Source: an uncultured Elusimicrobium sp.
GTDB lineage: Bacteria; Elusimicrobiota; Elusimicrobia; Elusimicrobiales; Elusimicrobiaceae
Length of the DNA stretch: 64,000 bases
Reading direction: 5' to 3'
Assembly (NCBI GenBank): GCA_937891135.1
Contig: CALAFB010000004.1
Coordinates: 62,001 to 126,000 of the forward strand
The notes under the pieces were generated by a model. That model was not told where the DNA came from, did no database searches, and worked only from the letters and a program-made list of their open reading frames with translations. Position numbers and translations under genes: made by a program. Positions 59,739-64,000 of the stretch are shown here, piece by piece; the first letter of the stretch is position 1, and each line of letters opens with the position of its first letter.

Positions 59739-60290
59739 TTATTTACCTCCCGCTGCGGTCTTACCGGCTTTGCGAACGATATGTTCGCCTTGGTATTTAA
59801 TACCGCTGCCTTTATAGGGCTCCGGCGGGCGGATGCGGCGGATTTTGGCGGCAAAATCGCCCACGAGGAACTTATTGCTGCCTTTGATGGTTACGAAGCC
59901 GGTTTTACCGTCTACCGTAACAGTTAAACCTTCGGGAATATCCAAGTTTACCGGGTGAGAAAAACCGAGTTCTAAGTTCAGTTTTTTACCGGCTACGCTG
60001 GCGCGGTAACCTAACCCGTTAATTTCCAATACTTTGGAAAAACCGTTCGTTACCCCTTCAATAATATTGAAGACGTTCGCGCGGGTCGTTCCGTGTAAAG
60101 CGTTTAAGGTTTTGTAGTCTTTTTCTTCAATAGAAAAAGTTAACACGCCGTTATCTAATTTCGGCGTAATACCGGCCGGAACGGTGTAGGATAAAGAACC
60201 TAACGCCCCCGTTGCGGTAACGATACTTCCTTTAATTTCCACTTTGGTTTTAGCGGGAACATTGATGACTTTTTTACCAATTCTGCTCAT
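59739..60290 (-). CDS. rplF: 50S ribosomal protein L6
   Basis: 183 residues. [20 protein letters not shown] and [20 protein letters not shown] are diagnostic. It lies near the factor-binding site on the large subunit. Two bp from rplR. Confidence 0.97.
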   Translation of the reverse strand: MSRIGKKVINVPAKTKVEIKGSIVTATGALGSLSYTVPAGITPKLDNGVLTFSIEEKDYKTLNALHGTTRANVFNIIEGVTNGFSKVLEINGLGYRASVAGKKLNLELGFSHPVNLDIPEGLTVTVDGKTGFVTIKGSNKFLVGDFAAKIRRIRPPEPYKGSGIKYQGEHIVRKAGKTAAGGK

Positions 60291-60299
60291 AATTCCCCC

Positions 60300-60692
60300 T
60301 TACCAAACCTGGCACAATACTTCGCCACCGATTTTGGCTGCTTTGGCTTGTGCATCGGTCATTAGACCTTTGGACGTGGATAAAATAGAAATACCGAACG
60401 CACCGCGTACTTTGGGAATATTGTCATACGCGCTATATACGCGGGAACCCGGTTTGGAAACACGTTTCAAACCTTGAATGACACATTCGTTTTCAGGCGT
60501 GTATTTCAAAAATACCCGTACCACGCCGCCTTTGGTTTCATTGTGGACGGCTTTGAAATTGGCAATATATCCTTCTTCTTTAAGGATGCGCGCAATTTCA
60601 GTTTTGATTTTAGAAAAAGGGATATCCACTTTTTCTTTTTTCTTCATATTTGCGTTTCTTATTCTGGTTAAGAAATCTGCGATTGGATCCAT
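60300..60692 (-). CDS. rpsH: 30S ribosomal protein S8
   Basis: 130 residues. [20 protein letters not shown] and the end GGEVLCQVW are diagnostic. A central-domain 16S binder and usual feedback regulator of the spc operon in enterics. AGGAGG lies 12 nt before the ATG. A 74-bp gap separates it from rpsN and holds a GC-rich hairpin-forming part. Confidence 0.97.
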   Translation of the reverse strand: MDPIADFLTRIRNANMKKKEKVDIPFSKIKTEIARILKEEGYIANFKAVHNETKGGVVRVFLKYTPENECVIQGLKRVSKPGSRVYSAYDNIPKVRGAFGISILSTSKGLMTDAQAKAAKIGGEVLCQVW

Positions 60693-60766
60693 ATTCTAAG
60701 TTGCCCTCCTAAGCCACTTTCTATTACTCGATAGAGTTGGCCCGGCTAGGCAGCTCCTCCTGTAAA

Positions 60767-60952
60767 TTACCAACTGGATTTTTTAAGACCCGGGATTAAC
60801 CCCTGGTGCGCCATCTTTCTCAGGCAGATACGGCAGAGACCGAAGTCGCGATAATACCCTCTTGCGCGGCCGCAGATTTGGCATCTGTTGTGGTAGCGCA
60901 CGGCAAACTTTTGGTCTTTTGCCATTTTTGCAACCCATGCTTTCGTAGCCAT
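60767..60952 (-). CDS. rpsN: 30S ribosomal protein S14, zinc type
   Basis: 61 residues, the short form. Four cysteines (CQICGRARG and CRICLRK) bind zinc. The final [16 protein letters not shown] is typical. Located between rplE and rpsH as usual. It completes late assembly of the small-subunit head. Confidence 0.97.
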   Translation of the reverse strand: MATKAWVAKMAKDQKFAVRYHNRCQICGRARGYYRDFGLCRICLRKMAHQGLIPGLKKSSW

Positions 60953-60966
60953 AAGTTCTATGCTCC

Positions 60967-61560
60967 TTATTTACCCGATTTGCGGAACGGTAAGCCCATG
61001 TAATCCATCAAAAGGCGTCCGTTCTTATCGTTGTCGGCAGTGGTAACAAACGTAATGTTCATACCGTATGCTTTGGGAGATTTTTCCACATCAATTTCCG
61101 GGAAAATGTAGTGTTCTTTAATCCCCAAGTTCAGGTTTCCTCTCCCGTCAAAGCTCGGGTTGAAGCCTTGGAAGTCACGGATGCGGGGGCACGCAATAGA
61201 AATAAAGCGTTCCATAAATTCATACATCCGGGCACCGCGTAAGGTTACGCGTACACCAATAGGCATACCTTCACGTAATTTGAAGTTAGAAATGGATTTC
61301 TTCGCCCGGCGCACTTGCGCAGCTTGGCCGGCAATAGCGGTTAAGTCATTCTTGGCGATTTCCATTGCTTTAATATCTTCGCGGGCTTCTTTTACACCGA
61401 TATTGATGACAATTTTAGCCAGTTTCGGTGCGGCCATGGGGCTTTTTACCCCCATTTCTTTGAGCAAGGCCGGAAGCACTTTTTGTGTGTACAGGGCCTG
61501 CAAGGCAGGAACATAACCTTTCGGGGCCTGAGTCGTTTTGGTTTCTTTCTTAGCAGTCAT
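60967..61560 (-). CDS. rplE: 50S ribosomal protein L5
   Basis: 197 residues. [37 protein letters not shown] and the end [16 protein letters not shown] are diagnostic. It binds 5S rRNA and the P-site tRNA region. Confidence 0.97.
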   Translation of the reverse strand: MTAKKETKTTQAPKGYVPALQALYTQKVLPALLKEMGVKSPMAAPKLAKIVINIGVKEAREDIKAMEIAKNDLTAIAGQAAQVRRAKKSISNFKLREGMPIGVRVTLRGARMYEFMERFISIACPRIRDFQGFNPSFDGRGNLNLGIKEHYIFPEIDVEKSPKAYGMNITFVTTADNDKNGRLLMDYMGLPFRKSGK

Positions 61561-61574
61561 TTTTCAGTACCTAC

Positions 61575-61883
61575 TTAGATAATCGCTTCATTGCATTTGC
61601 GGCAAACACGGGTCTTTTTACCGTCAGCCGTAATTTGCATTTTGGGCGTCATGGCTTTTTTGCACTTTTGGCAAACCACCGCCACGTTGGAAGCGTGAAT
61701 CGGGGCTTCTACTTGCACAATGCCGCCTTGCTTATTTTGGGAAGGTTTCGTGTGTTTAGAAACCATGTTTACACCAGCCACTACAACCGTATTTTTAGCC
61801 GGGTTCACGGATTTCACTTCGCCTTTTTTGCCTTTATCTTTACCGGCTAAGATGAGCACGGTATCTTTCGTTTTTACGTTCAT
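61575..61883 (-). CDS. rplX: 50S ribosomal protein L24
   Basis: 102 residues. The KOW motif (DTVLILAGKDKGKKGEV) at the start and a zinc-like CQKCKKAMTPK plus CRKCNEAII at the end. An assembly initiator at the tunnel exit. Confidence 0.96.
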   Translation of the reverse strand: MNVKTKDTVLILAGKDKGKKGEVKSVNPAKNTVVVAGVNMVSKHTKPSQNKQGGIVQVEAPIHASNVAVVCQKCKKAMTPKMQITADGKKTRVCRKCNEAII

Positions 61884-61885
61884 AC

Positions 61886-62254
61886 CTATACTACCTCCGG
61901 TGCCAGAGAAATGATTTTCAAGAAATTCTTTTCTCTGAGTTCGCGGGCAATCGGACCGAATACACGGGTGCCTTTGGGTTCGCCATTATCGTTAATGATG
62001 CAAACAGCGTTGTCATCAAAACGGATATAGGAACCGTCTTTACGTCTTTTTTCACGGGCTACGCGCACTACTACCGCACGCACCACGTCGCCTTTTTTAA
62101 TGGCGGATGTAGGGATTGCATCCCGTACGGAACACATAATTACATCTCCGAGGGTTGCAATATCCCGGTGGTGGCCGCCGCGCACTTTAAAGCATTGTAC
62201 TTTACGCGCACCGGAATTATCGGCCACATTGAGGATGCTTCTTAATTGAATCAT
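61886..62254 (-). CDS. rplN: 50S ribosomal protein L14
   Basis: 122 residues. [17 protein letters not shown] at the start and [20 protein letters not shown] near the end are diagnostic. It forms an intersubunit bridge. Two bp from rplX. Confidence 0.97.
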   Translation of the reverse strand: MIQLRSILNVADNSGARKVQCFKVRGGHHRDIATLGDVIMCSVRDAIPTSAIKKGDVVRAVVVRVAREKRRKDGSYIRFDDNAVCIINDNGEPKGTRVFGPIARELREKNFLKIISLAPEVV

Positions 62255-62281
62255 ACGTTTTTAACTCCGTAGTTTTAAAAA

Positions 62282-62551
62282 CTAAGCTCTGGCTTTTTCC
62301 ACTACTTTAGCAACACGCCATTTGGTCGTTTTAGACAACGGACGAGTGCTCATAATTTCCACTTTATCGCCGAGTTTGCTTTCATTCGCTTCATCGTGCG
62401 CGTGGAATTTGGCCGCTCTTTTAAGCGTTTTGCCGTAGCGTTCATCATGCACTAAGCGTTCTACACGCACGGTGCGGGTTTTGTCCATCTTGTCGGACAC
62501 GACTACGCCCGTAAGTACTTTGCGTTTAGTGCGGGTTTCTTTGTTTTCCAT
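62282..62551 (-). CDS. rpsQ: 30S ribosomal protein S17
   Basis: 89 residues. LTGVVVSDKMDKTRTVRVER and GDKVEIMSTRPLSKTTKWRV are diagnostic for this OB-fold 16S binder. Confidence 0.97.
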   Translation of the reverse strand: MENKETRTKRKVLTGVVVSDKMDKTRTVRVERLVHDERYGKTLKRAAKFHAHDEANESKLGDKVEIMSTRPLSKTTKWRVAKVVEKARA

Positions 62552-62560
62552 AATAAACCT

Positions 62561-62764
62561 CTATTTCGCCGCGACCTTCTGGTTGATTAACGTCTGCAGA
62601 AGGGCAATTTCGCGTCTTACAGCACGGAGTTCCATGGGGTTAGCCAAAGGAGTGGTGCTGTGTTTGAAAAGAAGGTTAAACTTCTTTTCTTGGGCTTTGC
62701 CGAGTAGTTCTTGCAAGTCGGCTAAAGATTTTTTCTGTAAATCTGCTTTTTCGTTGGTTTTCAT
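62561..62764 (-). CDS. rpmC: 50S ribosomal protein L29
   Basis: 67 residues, two-helix protein. LLFKHSTTPLANPMELRAVR and IALLQTLINQK are diagnostic. It lies at the tunnel exit with L23. Between rplP and rpsQ. Confidence 0.96.
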   Translation of the reverse strand: MKTNEKADLQKKSLADLQELLGKAQEKKFNLLFKHSTTPLANPMELRAVRREIALLQTLINQKVAAK

Positions 62765-62767
62765 ACC

Positions 62768-63178
62768 TTACCTTCTGGTTACCAATTTGGTTTTTATCGG
62801 CAGTTTGTCGGAAGCTAAGCGCATGGCACGTTTGGTGTCTTCTTCGCTGGCACCTTCCAGTTCAAACAAAATCCGGCCCGGTTTTACCACGGCCGCCCAG
62901 TATTCGGGCGCACCTTTCCCTTTACCCATACGGGTTTCGGCAGGGTGTTTGGTAATAGCTTTATCCGGGAAAATGCGGATCCACAATTTACCTTTTTTCT
63001 TAATGAAACGAGATAAGGTAATACGGGCCGCTTCAATTTGGCGCGCAGTAATCCATTTGGGTTCCAAAGCTTTTAAGCCATATTCCCCAAAGACCACTTC
63101 CGTACCGCGTTTGGCATTCCCTTTAATGCGCGGCGCGCTGAAGGGTTTACGGTATTTTACTCTTTTCGGCATCAACAT
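62768..63178 (-). CDS. rplP: 50S ribosomal protein L16
   Basis: 136 residues. The start [16 protein letters not shown] and later [20 protein letters not shown] are diagnostic. It lies near the A-site tRNA elbow. A GAGGAA site precedes the ATG at 9 nt. Confidence 0.97.
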   Translation of the reverse strand: MLMPKRVKYRKPFSAPRIKGNAKRGTEVVFGEYGLKALEPKWITARQIEAARITLSRFIKKKGKLWIRIFPDKAITKHPAETRMGKGKGAPEYWAAVVKPGRILFELEGASEEDTKRAMRLASDKLPIKTKLVTRR

Positions 63179-63191
63179 AGTTCAAATTCCT

Positions 63192-63908
63192 CTATTTTGC
63201 TTCCGTTGCAGCCGCATCCACGGTGGCTTCGGCTTCCATTTCGCGGTGTTTTTTCAGTTCGTGCATAATCTCTTTCGGAGATTTAGCAAAGTGCGTACGT
63301 TTGAAAATCCACACTTTAATACCGATTTTGCCGCTAATCGTGTTGGCTTCGGTAAAACCGTAGTCAATATCGGCACACAAGGTATGCAGCGGTACACGGC
63401 CTTCACGTTTCCATTCGGTACGGGCAATTTCGGCTCCGCCTAAACGGCCGGAGACCATAATTTTAATACCCAATGCTTTGCCAGCTAAGGCTTTTTCAAT
63501 GGCCTTTTTCATGGCTGCGCCATAGTGAGCACGTTTTTCTAACTGTTGGGCAATGTTTTGCGCCACCAGCTGGGCATCGGTTTCCGGATTTTTAATTTCA
63601 ATCACGTTCACGAACGTTTTGCTGCCGGTCATGGCTTCTAATTCTTTGCGAAGGGCTTCAATATCGGCTCCCTTTTTACCAATCACCACACCCGGACGGG
63701 CGGTATGAATGTTTACGCGTAAGAACGCACCGGCTCTTTCAATACCGACATAGCTGATGGCCGCCATTTCGAATTTATTTTCGATATGTTTGCGGATCTG
63801 GGAATCTTCCAGAATAAGTGCCGGCATATTCTTCGGCGCAAACCAGCGGGAGCGCCAATCTTGGATGTATCCTAAACGAATAGACCGGGGATGAATCTTG
63901 TGTCCCAT
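63192..63908 (-). CDS. rpsC: 30S ribosomal protein S3
   Basis: 238 residues. The KH domain block GVVIGKKGADIEALRKELEA and the C-terminal GIKIMVSGRLGGAEIARTEW and GKIGIKVWIFK are diagnostic. It guards the mRNA entry channel. Confidence 0.97.
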   Translation of the reverse strand: MGHKIHPRSIRLGYIQDWRSRWFAPKNMPALILEDSQIRKHIENKFEMAAISYVGIERAGAFLRVNIHTARPGVVIGKKGADIEALRKELEAMTGSKTFVNVIEIKNPETDAQLVAQNIAQQLEKRAHYGAAMKKAIEKALAGKALGIKIMVSGRLGGAEIARTEWKREGRVPLHTLCADIDYGFTEANTISGKIGIKVWIFKRTHFAKSPKEIMHELKKHREMEAEATVDAAATEAK

Positions 63909-63911
63909 AAA

Positions 63912-64000
63912 TTAGCGGCCTCCTTTCTTTTCATCGGTAACAATTACCGTCAAATGACACATACTTTTTTTGTAGGGCATCGCACGGCCTTGCGGACCGG
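63912..64000 (-). CDS. rplV: 50S ribosomal protein L22, C-terminal part
   Basis: The gene continues past the right edge. The reverse frame gives GPQGRAMPYKKSMCHLTV and ends TDEKKGGR, matching the end of L22, and it stops 3 bp before rpsC, the standard order. Only 28 residues are visible. Confidence 0.88.
   Translation of the reverse strand, partial: GPQGRAMPYKKSMCHLTVIVTDEKKGGR

Noticed and set aside
62472..63443. A 323-aa forward open frame over rpmC, rplP and rpsC
   Set aside because: It is antisense to three certain ribosomal protein genes and has no protein-like features.

Overview
The window reads as a chromosomal segment of a Gram-negative bacterium. It carries an LPS-assembly LptD, a Tol-Pal set and a lipobox-bearing Pal. 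Many scattered short genes share the type IV prepilin N-terminus [20 protein letters not shown]. This mix (moderate GC, many orphan pilins, pyruvoyl arginine decarboxylase, RDD proteins) fits the Elusimicrobiota, probably a gut-type relative of Elusimicrobium. That assignment is inference from gene content; no rRNA is present. No transposase, phage gene, CRISPR array, tRNA or rRNA gene was found.

Layout: 1-11.2 kb is a forward run comM-dprA-topA-xer-ROK-lptD-tdk-RDD-RDD (DNA uptake and recombination, topology, envelope). 11.3-14.9 kb holds a reverse pilin gene and the reverse operon pal-cpoB-tolB. 15-20 kb has a forward secreted protein, reverse lysS, a forward membrane ankyrin protein, and a forward arginine-to-putrescine pair (pyruvoyl arginine decarboxylase plus agmatinase-family enzyme). 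20-34 kb mixes four pilin genes with a YgjP-like protease, the glycine cleavage operon gcvT-gcvH-gcvPA-gcvPB, and a reverse set lplA-membrane protease-AsmA-like-pyrE-rlmI. 34-42 kb is reverse: ychF, a uracil methyltransferase, two RDD proteins, a UvrD/PcrA helicase, a secreted protein, and a small protein followed by two half-size chromate transporters.

64-42.7 kb (reverse) is one continuous unidirectional block. The ribosomal S10-spc-alpha genes (rplV to rplQ, with secY, adk, map, infA and rpoA) run straight into mreB-mreC-mreD-mrdA-rodA, a DUF2344 protein, rng and a cell-wall amidase. Ribosome synthesis and rod-shape/peptidoglycan synthesis are thus physically joined. The L30 gene (rpmD) is absent from its usual place.

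The most unusual signal is a recurring structured RNA leader of about 160-200 nt, seen six times. It lies directly upstream of all five pilin-like genes and of one 95-aa non-pilin gene. The copies share short motifs (TTTTTGG, CCAAAAA, ACGGCTGTTAT, AGCCGTTTT). They also share a long-range helix of 9-12 bp whose two strands are complementary in every copy although their sequence differs completely between copies, which is strong covariation. The ACGGCTG segment can pair either upstream or downstream, so the leader looks like a bistable switch. I do not recognise it as a known riboswitch. A second unusual feature is DNA palindromes inserted in frame into the disposable leader peptides of two of these prepilins.
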